DNA of 64,000 bases from Rhodococcus sp. SBT000017 (GCF_003688915.1 NZ_REFU01000001.1:3968001-4032000), one strand, 5' to 3'; shown: positions 42,749-53,457, counted from the stretch's first letter. Notes: a model not told the origin generated them from the letters alone. Numbers and translations: made by a program.

Positions 42749-43207
42749 GTGCACATCACGGCCAAGGCGGACTATGCGGTTCGGACGCTCGTCGAACTCG
42801 CGGCGGTCGGTGGACAGCGGCCCGCGAAGGCAGAGGCGCTGGCCATGGCTCAGGGCATACCGCACAAGTTTCTCGAATCGGTGCTCTCGGATCTGCGTCG
42901 CGCAGATCTGGTGTGCAGTAGGAGGGGGCCCGACGGCGGCTACTGGCTGGCGCGCGAGGCGTCGGACATTTCTGTTGCCGATGTGATGAGGGCCGTCGAG
43001 GGCCCGTTGGCGTCGGTGCGCGGTCAGCGGCCCGAGGATGCGGAGTACTTCGGTCCGGCCGAGCCGCTCACTCGGGTGTGGCTGGCGGTGCGTGTCAATC
43101 TGCGGGCGGTGCTCGAGGCGGTGTCGCTGGCGGACATCGTCGAGAACGATCTCCCGGACTTCGTCGGAGAGTTGATCAGCGAGCCGACCGCGTGGGCACG
43201 TCGATGA
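42749..43207 (+). CDS. Rrf2 family transcriptional regulator (no Fe-S cysteine cluster)
   Basis: 152 residues from GTG 42749. The winged helix is typical: ITAKADYAVRTLVELA, IPHKFLESVLSDLRRADLV, RRGPDGGYWLAR. Only one Cys is present, so the three-cysteine iron-sulfur site of IscR/NsrR is absent; sensing must be by another means. A palindrome abuts the start. Possible targets are the neighbouring SOUL and desaturase genes. Confidence 0.88.
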   Translation: MHITAKADYAVRTLVELAAVGGQRPAKAEALAMAQGIPHKFLESVLSDLRRADLVCSRRGPDGGYWLAREASDISVADVMRAVEGPLASVRGQRPEDAEYFGPAEPLTRVWLAVRVNLRAVLEAVSLADIVENDLPDFVGELISEPTAWARR

Positions 43208-43263
43208 GCTGAGTCACATCCATTGCCAGCTGTGGCGCGATCGACAAAAGTGTACTCCACTGC

Positions 43264-43285
43264 AAACTTGCAGAACAGTGCAAGT
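43264..43285. promoter_or_regulatory. TetR operator candidate upstream of the efflux pair
   Basis: AACTTGCA (43264-43271), GAACAG, TGCAAGTT (43278-43285): perfect 8-bp arms, 17 bp before the TetR start. Expected to be the autorepression site controlling TetR and the MMPL gene together. Confidence 0.65.
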
Positions 43286-43302
43286 TCCGTAGGTTGGTAA
43301 GC

Positions 43303-43971
43303 GTGACTTCTCCGACGGGCCTTCGTGATCTGAAGAAGGCCGCCACCCGCGACGCCCTCGGCATGGCCGCCGTGCGTCTGGGCAAGGAGCACGGCTTCGA
43401 CGCGGTCACCGCCGACGCCATCGCGCACGAAGCGGGAGTCTCCACCCGCACGTTCCACAACTACTTCTCCAACAAGGAAGAAGCAGTACTTCACCACATC
43501 GAAGTGTCTGCACTCGAATGGTTCGAGCTCCTGCGCGCCAGGCCGTCGACCGAACCGATCTGGGACTCGTTGCGGCACATCGCAATCAACCTCGTCGCGG
43601 ACCCCGGCCGGGATCTGGACGACACCTTCGCGGCAGCGCGGCTGATCGAGGCCAACCCTGCCCTGATGGCGCGCAAGCTCGAAATGCACCAATCGCTGAC
43701 CCGCAAGCTCGGCGAGGCCATCGCCGAGCGAACCGGCACCGATATCGACACCGACCTCTACCCCAACCTGCTCCAGATGGCCGTCGGTGGTGCCGTCACC
43801 GCAGCACTGAACATCTGGGTCACCGACTCCGCCGGCGCATCGACACCGAGGGCCCTCATCGAGAACGCCTTCGATCAACTCCGAGCCGGGTTGCCCGAGC
43901 CCAAGGGTCGTTCCGCAGGCTCCACTCCCGAACCCAACACCCCCACGTCCGAACCCAACCGAGGAGCTTGA
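43303..43971 (+). CDS. TetR family regulator of the MMPL exporter
   Basis: About 222 residues from GTG 43303. HTH: GLRDLKKAATRDALGMAAVRLG, then EHGFDAVTADAIAHEAGVSTRTFHNYFSNKEEAV. An all-helical ligand domain follows, and a Pro/Ser/Thr-rich tail (about 195-222) is unusual. It is followed after 2 bp by the MMPL gene, so the two form an operon, and it has a palindrome directly upstream. The ligand is likely a lipid or drug exported by the partner. Confidence 0.9.
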   Translation: MTSPTGLRDLKKAATRDALGMAAVRLGKEHGFDAVTADAIAHEAGVSTRTFHNYFSNKEEAVLHHIEVSALEWFELLRARPSTEPIWDSLRHIAINLVADPGRDLDDTFAAARLIEANPALMARKLEMHQSLTRKLGEAIAERTGTDIDTDLYPNLLQMAVGGAVTAALNIWVTDSAGASTPRALIENAFDQLRAGLPEPKGRSAGSTPEPNTPTSEPNRGA

Positions 43972-43973
43972 CA

Positions 43974-46262
43974 GTGGCCACCTATCTCTACCGAATCGGA
44001 AGATTCGCGTACCGACGCAAGGGCATCGTCCTCGGACTGTGGCTGGCGATTCTGGTTCTCGCCGGAGTGGGCGCTGCGACGCTGTCCGGCCCCACCGCCA
44101 ACTCGTTCAACATCCCGGGCACACCGGCGCAGGCCGCACTCGACCTGCAGGAGGAGCGCTTCGGCAACGCCGAGGATCCGCTCACCGCAGTCAACGCCGA
44201 GTACGTGTTCCAGGCACCCGACGGGCAGACGCTGGACACCCCGCAGTACACCTCGGCCATCGATGCCACCATCGCCGAGATCGAGAAGGTGGACGCCGCG
44301 AAGCCCGCGGAAGGTGCTCCGCCGCTGGCGAATCCGGTCGCTGCGAATCAGTCGACCATCGAGCGATACACCGAGGCGGCAGCGGAGGCAGGTACCCCGG
44401 CCGACGAGGTTGCAGCCGACGCCGCAGCCACTTCACCGCTGAGCCCCGACGGCAACGTCGGAACGGTCACCGTGCCGATCAACGTCGAGCTCGCCGACGT
44501 CACCGACCAGATCCGAACCGAACTCGACGAGGCCGCACAGCCGGCCCGTGACGCCGGATTGACCGTCCTGCTCGGCGGAACCGTCGCGCAGGACACCGCC
44601 CCGCCCGGCGGAACGTCGGAACTCGTCGGTCTGGCCGTGGCCGCCGTCGTGCTGCTCATCATGTTCGGATCCGCCGCAGCCGCCAGCCTGCCGCTCATCA
44701 CCGCCATCGTCGGAATCGGCATCTCGAGCCTGGCGATCACCACCGCATCCGGCTTCGCCGACCTGTCGACGTTCACACCGGTGCTCGCCATCATGATCGG
44801 TCTGGCCGTCGCGATCGACTACTCCCTGTTCATTCTGGCTCGCTACAGACACGAGCTGACGCTCACCGACGACCGTGAGGAAGCCGTCGGCCGGTCGGTG
44901 GGAACGGCAGGCTCGGCCGTCGTGTTCGCCGGTGCCACCGTGCTCATCGCCCTCGTCGCACTGCGCGTCGTCGGCATTCCGTTCCTGTCGCAGATGGGTC
45001 TGGCAGCCGGATTCGCAGTGTTCATCGCGGTCCTCATCGCACTGACATTCCTTCCCGCCATGCTCGGCCTCTACAAGAACAAGGCCTTCGCGGGCAAGAT
45101 CAAGTTCGTCAACACTGCCGACCCGGAATCTCCCGATGCCAAGCCCACCAACGGACTTCGGTGGGCCAGGTTCCTGGTCAAGCGGCCCGCGGTGGGACTC
45201 ATCGGCGGCATCGTTCTGCTCGGCGTCATCGCAGGCCCGGCCACCGGACTGTCGCTGGCTCTGCCATCGATCGCCACGTCGGATCCGTCCACACCCGCGC
45301 GTCAGGCCTACGACATCGTCGACGAGGGCTTCGGACCGGGACGCAACGGACCTCTGCTCGTCATCGCCGACGCGTCGAACGTGGCCGAGGCCGATCGGAC
45401 GGCGTCGTTCGGCAAGGTCGTCGAGGCCGTCGTCGAGCAGTCGGACGTCACGAACGCGCAGATCATCGCCGTCAACCCGGCCGGTGACACCGCGCAGATT
45501 CTCGTCACGCCGTCGTCCTCGCCGAACAGTGAGCAGACGAAGGACTTGGTGGCGAACCTGCGGGACGCCGAACCGGGCGTGCAGGCCAGCGACGGCGTCT
45601 CCTACGGCGTCACCGGACAGACGGCGCTCGAGTTGGACGTCTCCGAACGACTGCAGGACGCGTTGATTCCGTACCTGGCAGTGGTCGTCGGCCTGGCCTT
45701 CGTGTTGCTGATGCTGGTGTTCCGCTCCATCCTGGTGCCGCTGACCGCAACGCTGGGCTTCCTGCTCAGCGTGCTCGCAACCTTCGGTGCCACGGTGTTC
45801 ATCTTCCAAGAGGGTGGGCTCGGCCTGATCTCCAATCCGCAGCCGATCGTCAGCTTCATGCCGATCTTCCTGATCGGTGTCGTGTTCGGCCTGGCGATGG
45901 ACTACCAGGTGTTCCTCGTCTCGCGAATGCGTGAGGAGTTCGTCCACGGAGCCGCCGCCAAGGATGCCGTCGTCAACGGCTTCAAGTACGGCGCACGCGT
46001 GGTCACCTCTGCAGCGATCATCATGATCTCGGTGTTCGCCGCGTTCATCGCCGAGCCGGACTCGTTCATCAAGTCCATCGGATTCGCGCTCGCCGCCGCC
46101 GTGTTCTTCGACGCGTTCGTCGTGCGCATGGTGCTGATTCCGTCCGTGATGGCGCTGCTCGGCGACAAGGCCTGGTGGCTGCCGAAGTGGCTGGACAAGG
46201 TTCTGCCGGATGTCGACATCGAAGGTGCCAAGCTGAAGACGGCACCGGAGAAGACCGCGTAA
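43974..46262 (+). CDS. MMPL/RND family transporter
   Basis: 762 residues from GTG 43974 with GAGGAG upstream. Duplicated layout: helix 1 (about 15-35), a large external loop, helices 2-6, then the same again. The proton-relay Asp-Tyr pairs lie in GLAVAIDYSLFILARYR and GVVFGLAMDYQVFLVSRMREE. MMPL proteins export lipids, siderophores or drugs with the proton gradient. It lacks the long C-terminal domain of the lipid-exporting MmpL3 type. Co-transcribed with the upstream TetR gene. Confidence 0.92.
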   Translation: MATYLYRIGRFAYRRKGIVLGLWLAILVLAGVGAATLSGPTANSFNIPGTPAQAALDLQEERFGNAEDPLTAVNAEYVFQAPDGQTLDTPQYTSAIDATIAEIEKVDAAKPAEGAPPLANPVAANQSTIERYTEAAAEAGTPADEVAADAAATSPLSPDGNVGTVTVPINVELADVTDQIRTELDEAAQPARDAGLTVLLGGTVAQDTAPPGGTSELVGLAVAAVVLLIMFGSAAAASLPLITAIVGIGISSLAITTASGFADLSTFTPVLAIMIGLAVAIDYSLFILARYRHELTLTDDREEAVGRSVGTAGSAVVFAGATVLIALVALRVVGIPFLSQMGLAAGFAVFIAVLIALTFLPAMLGLYKNKAFAGKIKFVNTADPESPDAKPTNGLRWARFLVKRPAVGLIGGIVLLGVIAGPATGLSLALPSIATSDPSTPARQAYDIVDEGFGPGRNGPLLVIADASNVAEADRTASFGKVVEAVVEQSDVTNAQIIAVNPAGDTAQILVTPSSSPNSEQTKDLVANLRDAEPGVQASDGVSYGVTGQTALELDVSERLQDALIPYLAVVVGLAFVLLMLVFRSILVPLTATLGFLLSVLATFGATVFIFQEGGLGLISNPQPIVSFMPIFLIGVVFGLAMDYQVFLVSRMREEFVHGAAAKDAVVNGFKYGARVVTSAAIIMISVFAAFIAEPDSFIKSIGFALAAAVFFDAFVVRMVLIPSVMALLGDKAWWLPKWLDKVLPDVDIEGAKLKTAPEKTA

Positions 46263-46281
46263 TTCTCGACTGCGGCCGGTC

Positions 46282-46351
46282 GGCCGAAGATTGCCCGCAA
46301 CACTCGAAAAACGGAGAGACTGTTATCCATGTGTACGAGTAATCTTCGGCC
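46282..46351 (+). promoter_or_regulatory. Long inverted repeat over an upstream ORF, before ABC exporter pair 2
   Basis: GGCCGAAGATT (46282-46292) pairs perfectly with AATCTTCGGCC (46341-46351), and ACTCG (46302-46306) with CGAGT (46336-46340), leaving a 9-nt bulge on the 5' side and a 29-nt loop. The 3' side covers codons 3-8 of the upstream ORF and ends 3 bases before the exporter's ATG. A translation-sensitive leader structure is the best reading; a DNA operator is the alternative. Confidence 0.6.
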
Positions 46352-46361
46352 ATCATGCTGA
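46329..46361 (+). CDS. Upstream ORF / leader peptide, 10 codons
   Basis: ATG at 46329 with GGAGAG 10 bases upstream reads MCTSNLRPSC and stops at 46361, overlapping the exporter's ATG (46355). The exporter start itself has no ribosome-binding site, so its translation probably depends on ribosomes that translate this ORF. Cys occurs at positions 2 and 10. The small size means it may be only a regulatory device. Confidence 0.5.
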   Translation: MCTSNLRPSC

Positions 46362-48085
46362 TCCCCCTGCTGCGCACGTATCTGGCTCCGTACAAGATGC
46401 CGATCGTCGCGCTGATTCTGCTCCAACTGGTGGCCACGCTGGCGGCACTGTTCCTGCCCAGCCTCAATGCCGACATCATCGACAAGGGCGTCACCACCGG
46501 CGACACGGGCTACATCCTCTCGGCCGGCGGAGTGATGCTGATGGTCTCGGCGGTGCAGATCATCAGCTCGGTGGCCGCGGTGTTCATCGGGGCTCGCACG
46601 GCCATGACTGTCGGACGTGACCTGCGCGGTTCGATCCTGCACCGCGTCGGTACATTCTCGGCTCGAGAGGTCGGCCAGTTCGGTGCGCCGTCGCTGATCA
46701 CCCGCAACACCAATGACGTTCAGCAGGTGCAGTTGGTGATCGTCATGGGGTTCACCATCGTGGTGATGGCCCCGATCATGTGCGTCGGCGGCATCGTGAT
46801 GTCGCTGCGCGAGGACCTCGGGTTGTCCTGGATCCTGATGATCGCGGTGCCCGGGCTCGCGATCTCCATGGGCCTGATCATCATCAAGATGGTGCCGGCG
46901 TTCCGCTCGATGCAGAAGCGTATCGACGCAGTCAATCGTGTGCTGCGTGAGCAGATCACCGGAATCCGCGTGGTACGAGCGTTCGTTCGCGAGGATTTCG
47001 AGATCGACCGGTTCGGAGCGGCCAACACCGCACTCACCGACACTGCTCTCCGCGTCGGACGGCTCATGGCCCTGATGTTCCCGACGGTCATGCTCATCAG
47101 CAACGTCACCAGTGTTGCCGTCATCTGGTTCGGCGGCCACGCGATCGATGACGGCACAATGCAGATCGGCTCTCTCACAGCACTTCTGAGCTACATCATG
47201 CTGATCCTCATGTCGGTGATGATGGCCTCGTTCATCGCGATGATGGTTCCCCGCGCGTCGGTGTGCGCCGATCGCATCAGCGAGGTACTCGCCACCGAAT
47301 CCTCGGTCGTGTTGCCCCGCGAGCCCAAGACGTTCGCGTCCTCGCCGGGAACCGTCGAGCTCGTGAACGCCGAATTCTCTTTCCCCGGAGCCGAATATCC
47401 GGTGCTGTGCGGGGTGAACCTCACCGCCGAGGCCGGCAAGGTCACCGCCATCATCGGCGGCACCGGCTCGGGAAAGTCCACTCTCGTCAACCTGATTCCG
47501 CGACTCATCGACGTCACCGGCGGTGAGGTGCGCATCGGCGGAGTCGACATCCGCGAACTCGATCTGGACCTGCTGCGCTCGGAGATCGGTCTGATCCCGC
47601 AGAAGCCGTACCTGTTCTCGGGCACCATCGCGAGCAACCTGCGCTACGGCAAATCCGACGCCACCGACGAAGAACTGTGGGAGGCACTCGAGATCGCCCA
47701 GGGAGCCGACTTCGTTCGCGCCATGCCCGAGGGATTGGAAACGCCCGTCGCCCAGGGCGGTACGACGGTCTCCGGCGGTCAGCGGCAACGCCTCGCCATC
47801 GCCCGCGCGTTGGTCCGCAAACCGAGCATCTATCTGTTCGACGACTCGTTCTCCGCACTGGACCTCACCACCGACGCCAATCTGCGCGCGGCTCTGAAGG
47901 CAGTGACGCGAGATGCATGCATGATCGTTGTCGCTCAACGCGTCTCGACCATCATAGACGCCGATCAGATACTCGTACTAGACGACGGAAAGCCGGTAGG
48001 TGTGGGTACCCACGACCAATTGATGGCCGATTGCCCCACCTACGCCGAGATCGTCGACTCGCAGCACGCCGTGGGTGCACTGTGA
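46355..48085 (+). CDS. ABC exporter half-transporter, first subunit of pair 2 (Rv1273c-like)
   Basis: 576 residues. Six helices (about 15-310), beginning MLIPLLRTYLAPYKMPIVAL, then ATPase: Walker A IIGGTGSGKSTLVNL, Q-loop LIPQKPYLFSG, signature TVSGGQRQRLAIARA, Walker B IYLFDDSFSALD, and a Q in place of the H-loop His (VVAQRVST). Asp replaces the catalytic Glu and the H-loop is lost, so this is the non-hydrolysing half of a heterodimer. The layout and N-terminus resemble mycobacterial Rv1273c. It overlaps the partner gene by GTGA. Confidence 0.92.
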   Translation: MLIPLLRTYLAPYKMPIVALILLQLVATLAALFLPSLNADIIDKGVTTGDTGYILSAGGVMLMVSAVQIISSVAAVFIGARTAMTVGRDLRGSILHRVGTFSAREVGQFGAPSLITRNTNDVQQVQLVIVMGFTIVVMAPIMCVGGIVMSLREDLGLSWILMIAVPGLAISMGLIIIKMVPAFRSMQKRIDAVNRVLREQITGIRVVRAFVREDFEIDRFGAANTALTDTALRVGRLMALMFPTVMLISNVTSVAVIWFGGHAIDDGTMQIGSLTALLSYIMLILMSVMMASFIAMMVPRASVCADRISEVLATESSVVLPREPKTFASSPGTVELVNAEFSFPGAEYPVLCGVNLTAEAGKVTAIIGGTGSGKSTLVNLIPRLIDVTGGEVRIGGVDIRELDLDLLRSEIGLIPQKPYLFSGTIASNLRYGKSDATDEELWEALEIAQGADFVRAMPEGLETPVAQGGTTVSGGQRQRLAIARALVRKPSIYLFDDSFSALDLTTDANLRAALKAVTRDACMIVVAQRVSTIIDADQILVLDDGKPVGVGTHDQLMADCPTYAEIVDSQHAVGAL

Positions 48086-50016
48086 CCGCGCAGGTGGAGA
48101 AGACGGAAGAGGAGGACACCGCCCCCGTCGCCAAAACTGTGAAGCCGGGAACCAAGGCCCGCGACTTCAAGGGCTCGTTCAAGCGACTGATCGGCCTGCT
48201 CGCTCCCGAGCGAGTGTTCCTGACGATCATGCTGGCGTTCGGTATCGCCAGCACCGTGCTGACCGTCGCCGCGCCCAGCGTCCTCGGACACGCCACGGAC
48301 CTCATTTTCAACGGTGTCGTCGGCCGCGAGCTCGATCCGGGTCTGACCAGAGAACAGGCCATCGACCAGCTGCGGGCGGAGGGGAACGACTCCGTCGCAG
48401 ATCTGGTGTCCGGGACGGACCTGACTCCAGGAGCCGGAATCGACTTCGGCGCAGTGGGAACCGTGCTGATGTGGGTACTGGTTCTGTATGTGCTGTCTGC
48501 GGTGCTGGCCTGGGCGCAGGGATACATCCTCAACATCGCGCTGCAGCGTCGAATCCTGTTGCTGCGCGGCAGCGTCGAAGCGAAGGTGCATCGATTGCCG
48601 CTGAAGTACTTCGACAACAATGCTCGCGGCGAGACGCTGAGCCGCGTCACCAACGACATCGACAACGTCTCGACCAGCCTGCAGCAGACGCTGAGTCAGT
48701 TGATCACCGGCATTCTCACCGTCCTGGGCATCCTCGGCGTCATGATCTGGATCTCGCCGCTGCTGGCTCTCGTTGCGGTGCTGACCATTCCGGCGTCGTT
48801 CGCGGTCACCGCCGTCATCGCCAAGCGTTCGCAGCCGCACTTCGTCGCGCAGTGGAAGCACACCGGCAAGCTGAACGCGCAGATCGAAGAGACGTACACG
48901 GGCCACGAGATCGTCAAGGCCTTCGGTCGTCAGGCGGACGTGGAACGCGAATTCGGCGATCGCAACGAGAAGCTGTTCCAGTCGAGCTTCCGGGCGCAGT
49001 TCATCTCCGGCATGATCATGCCCGTCATCATGTTCCTCGGGAACATCAACTACGTGGTCATCGCCGTGGTCGGCGGGCTGCGGGTCGCGTCGGGCACACT
49101 CACGCTCGGTGAGGTGCAGGCGTTCATCCAGTACTCGCGTCAGTTCACGCAACCGCTCACCCAGGTGGGTGCGATGGTGAACCTGGTCCAGTCGGGTGTC
49201 GCGTCGGCCGAGCGTATCTTCGAGGTCCTCGACGCCGAGGAAGAAGACGCCGACCCCGCCGATGCGGTACGGCCCACCGAGCGCCGAGGACGCGTCGAAT
49301 TCGACAACGTCTCGTTCGGCTACTCTCCCGACCGCCCGCTCATCGAGAACCTCTCGCTGGTGGCCGATCCCGGGCATCTGGTCGCGATCGTCGGACCGAC
49401 CGGCGCGGGCAAGACCACCCTGGTGAACCTCATCATGCGGTTCTACGAGATCGATTCCGGCCGAATCACCCTCGACGGCGTCGACACCAGGAAGATGACC
49501 CGCGAGGAACTTCGGGCTCGCACCGGAATGGTGCTGCAGGACACCTGGCTGTTCGGCGGAACCATTCGCGACAACATCGCTTACGGAGACCCGAGTGCCA
49601 GCGAGGAGGAAATCCTCGAGGCCGCGCGAGTGAGCTACGTCGATCGCTTCGTCCACTCGTTGCCCGACGGCTACGACACGATCATCGACGAGGAGGGCAA
49701 CAACGTCAGCGCCGGTGAGAAGCAGCTCATCACCATCGCCCGTGCCTTCCTGGCCAAGCCGCTGATTCTCATCCTCGACGAGGCCACCAGCTCGGTCGAC
49801 ACCCGTACCGAACTGCTGGTGCAGAAGGCCACCGCGAAGCTGCGCACCGATCGCACCAGTTTCGTGATCGCGCACAGGCTTTCGACCATCCGCGACGCGG
49901 ACACCATCGTGGTGATGGAGAACGGCAGCATCGTCGAGCAGGGTAATCACGAGGAACTGCTCGCGGCCAAGGGTGCCTACTTCCGCCTCAATGCGGCTGG
50001 CGCCGCAGTGGCATGA
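48082..50016 (+). CDS. ABC exporter half-transporter, second subunit of pair 2 (Rv1272c-like)
   Basis: 644 residues from GTG 48082 overlapping the first subunit stop. An extended cytoplasmic N-terminus (about 1-45) precedes six helices with a large extracellular insertion between helices 1 and 2 (GVVGRELDPGLTREQAIDQL onward). The ATPase has Walker A IVGPTGAGKTTLVNL, Q-loop MVLQDTWLFGG, signature NVSAGEKQLITIARA, Walker B ILILDEATSSVD and H-loop IAHRLST, with the catalytic Glu present. Substrate unknown; the mycobacterial relatives are linked to lipid export. Confidence 0.92.
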   Translation: MTAQVEKTEEEDTAPVAKTVKPGTKARDFKGSFKRLIGLLAPERVFLTIMLAFGIASTVLTVAAPSVLGHATDLIFNGVVGRELDPGLTREQAIDQLRAEGNDSVADLVSGTDLTPGAGIDFGAVGTVLMWVLVLYVLSAVLAWAQGYILNIALQRRILLLRGSVEAKVHRLPLKYFDNNARGETLSRVTNDIDNVSTSLQQTLSQLITGILTVLGILGVMIWISPLLALVAVLTIPASFAVTAVIAKRSQPHFVAQWKHTGKLNAQIEETYTGHEIVKAFGRQADVEREFGDRNEKLFQSSFRAQFISGMIMPVIMFLGNINYVVIAVVGGLRVASGTLTLGEVQAFIQYSRQFTQPLTQVGAMVNLVQSGVASAERIFEVLDAEEEDADPADAVRPTERRGRVEFDNVSFGYSPDRPLIENLSLVADPGHLVAIVGPTGAGKTTLVNLIMRFYEIDSGRITLDGVDTRKMTREELRARTGMVLQDTWLFGGTIRDNIAYGDPSASEEEILEAARVSYVDRFVHSLPDGYDTIIDEEGNNVSAGEKQLITIARAFLAKPLILILDEATSSVDTRTELLVQKATAKLRTDRTSFVIAHRLSTIRDADTIVVMENGSIVEQGNHEELLAAKGAYFRLNAAGAAVA

Positions 50017-50018
50017 AT

Positions 50019-51953
<1,935 letters not shown>

Positions 51954-52093
51954 GGGGTTCACCTTAGGACACCGGGGCCTCGCGGCAATGGACGTGTCGG
52001 AGGCAACTGCAATGATCTTCGACGCGGGATATGTGTCGATCGCGCACAATGGACGAAGACGTCAGAATGCGCCCCAGTGAGAAGGTGATAGCC

Positions 52094-52909
52094 GTGACCA
52101 CTCAGTTCGAGTTTCGACTGAAGGGAGTGACTGCACCTGAGGGCGAGCTGGATGCCAACGACCTGATTGCTCTCGTAATGGGTCTCAAGGCAGTTGCTAT
52201 GAGCATCGGCCGAGGCGAGACCGATGCCGATCGGCTCGGCCGCGCACCCTCACGAGTGCACCGTGTCGCCGATCTTGTCATCGGGTTGGCCCCTGGCAGC
52301 ACCAAACTTCTTGTTCGCCGCGCGGGAGCTGGTGCGGACGCGTTGGATTTCGATCTGGCAGACGAGGAAGGCTTCGACGCAACATTCCAGAAGTTGGTGG
52401 AATCGATCGGTCTCGACCATCGGCCAGACTGGGTGAGTGATTCGCTTTCGAACGCGGCCGGTGAATTGGTATCGGCGCTTCGCCGCGCTGCCCCGGAGGT
52501 CGAGTTCAAAGCCGATGGACTGACTGTGCAGACATTCGATACGGCTGCACTTCGACCCGAGACCTGGCAGGTCGCAACTGGCGTGTCGACCGAACTCCGC
52601 ACCTTCATCGGACGCCTGTATTCGGCGAACCTACACACGCACCGCTTTCAGGTGGAGGATGACGCCGGTAACCAAGTCGCTCTCCCCGATGTGGCCGACG
52701 ACTCGGGACTCGGTCCATTGCTCGGCAGGTACGTGACCGTGACCGGTAGCCCGGAAGCCGACGCGGGCGGACAGTTGAAGAGGCTGTTGAATGCCAGGAT
52801 CGTTGCCCTTCCCGAAGCAGTAGCAGAGACAGGTGTTCCCGACCCGGTCTCCCTCGGAGACATCTTGGCTGCTGCCTCCGGTATCGAGTCCGGGGGATCG
52901 ACGGGGTGA
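52094..52909 (+). CDS. Hypothetical protein, 271 aa, coupled to a PIN nuclease
   Basis: GTG 52094 has GAGAAGGTGA upstream. N-terminal EFRLKGVTAPEGELDANDLIALVMGLKAVAMSIGRGE, a middle helical part (FDATFQKLVESIGL; NAAGELVSALRRA), and a C-terminal beta-rich OB-like part (ELRTFIGRLYSANLHTHRFQV; GRYVTVTGSP). I do not recognise a family, and no DNA-binding HTH or AbrB-type antitoxin motif is visible. Its stop overlaps a 15-codon ORF that in turn overlaps the PIN gene, so it looks like the upstream partner of a two-component module. Confidence 0.7.
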   Translation: MTTQFEFRLKGVTAPEGELDANDLIALVMGLKAVAMSIGRGETDADRLGRAPSRVHRVADLVIGLAPGSTKLLVRRAGAGADALDFDLADEEGFDATFQKLVESIGLDHRPDWVSDSLSNAAGELVSALRRAAPEVEFKADGLTVQTFDTAALRPETWQVATGVSTELRTFIGRLYSANLHTHRFQVEDDAGNQVALPDVADDSGLGPLLGRYVTVTGSPEADAGGQLKRLLNARIVALPEAVAETGVPDPVSLGDILAAASGIESGGSTG

Positions 52910-52953
52910 GCGACGATGAAGCTGACGCATTCTTTGCGGCTATCGGGCTATGA
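52906..52953 (+). CDS. Micro-ORF of 15 codons bridging the unknown gene and the PIN gene
   Basis: GTG 52906 overlaps the upstream stop (GTGA), reads MSDDEADAFFAAIGL, and its TGA (52951-52953) overlaps the PIN gene's ATG (52950). Two four-base overlaps in a row suggest ribosomes pass from gene to gene by termination-reinitiation. It may be a peptide or only a coupling device. There is no separate ribosome-binding site for the PIN gene. Confidence 0.45.
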   Translation: MSDDEADAFFAAIGL

Positions 52954-53393
52954 CCCGGTCCTCTAGCCGGGCTGCTGTTCTCGTTGATACCGACGTGTTC
53001 AGCATCCTGTACATCGACCCGGTCAAGGCTGCGAATCGTGGCCTTCCTGTCGAACAACTCCGTGCACAACTGGCTGGACTTCAGGTTGTGATTGCCTTCC
53101 AGACGAGGGCAGAGGTACTCGCGGGAGCGATGGTGGGCAGTTGGGGTGAGCGCAAATTGGCCGACACCCGGGCAAAGCTCGACTCGGCTCCTACGATTTC
53201 GATCGACAGTGGAGTCGTGGATGCTTACGCGTCTTTGACCGCTGCATGCAGGCGTGTAGGCCATGCGCTGCACGACAAGATTCACACCGGTGATCGTTGG
53301 ATCGCAGCATGCGCGATCTCGAAGGAGGTGCCGTTGCTGAGCCTGGACGGCATCTATGCGGGAGCGCCGGACTTGGCTCTGCTCGGAGGTTGA
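52950..53393 (+). CDS. PIN-domain protein (VapC-like ribonuclease)
   Basis: 147 residues. Acidic PIN residues are in place: AAVLVDTDVFSIL (first Asp pair), FQTRAEVLAGA (Glu), KIHTGDRWIAACAI (Asp) and PLLSLDGIYAG (Asp). This is the metal-dependent RNase fold used by VapC toxins. A canonical VapB antitoxin is not encoded upstream; instead a 271-aa protein precedes it through a micro-ORF. It could be a toxin with an unusual partner or a housekeeping PIN protein. Confidence 0.85.
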   Translation: MTRSSSRAAVLVDTDVFSILYIDPVKAANRGLPVEQLRAQLAGLQVVIAFQTRAEVLAGAMVGSWGERKLADTRAKLDSAPTISIDSGVVDAYASLTAACRRVGHALHDKIHTGDRWIAACAISKEVPLLSLDGIYAGAPDLALLGG

Positions 53394-53438
53394 GCGGCCG
53401 CCTCGCACGGGCACACACCGGATCGGAGCGTACGGTGG

Positions 53439-53457
53439 TACTACCGACTGTGTAGTA
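53439..53457. promoter_or_regulatory. TACTAC/GTAGTA inverted repeat upstream of the NRPS
   Basis: TACTAC (53439-53444) and GTAGTA (53452-53457), 7 bp apart, 26 bp before the NRPS ATG. The half-sites equal those of BlaI/MecI operators, although the spacing is 3 bp longer than in the classical site. Confidence 0.45.

Noticed and set aside
52906..52953. Micro-ORF as a conventional antitoxin
   Set aside because: Fifteen codons are too few for any known VapB-type antitoxin; it is kept only as a coupling ORF.
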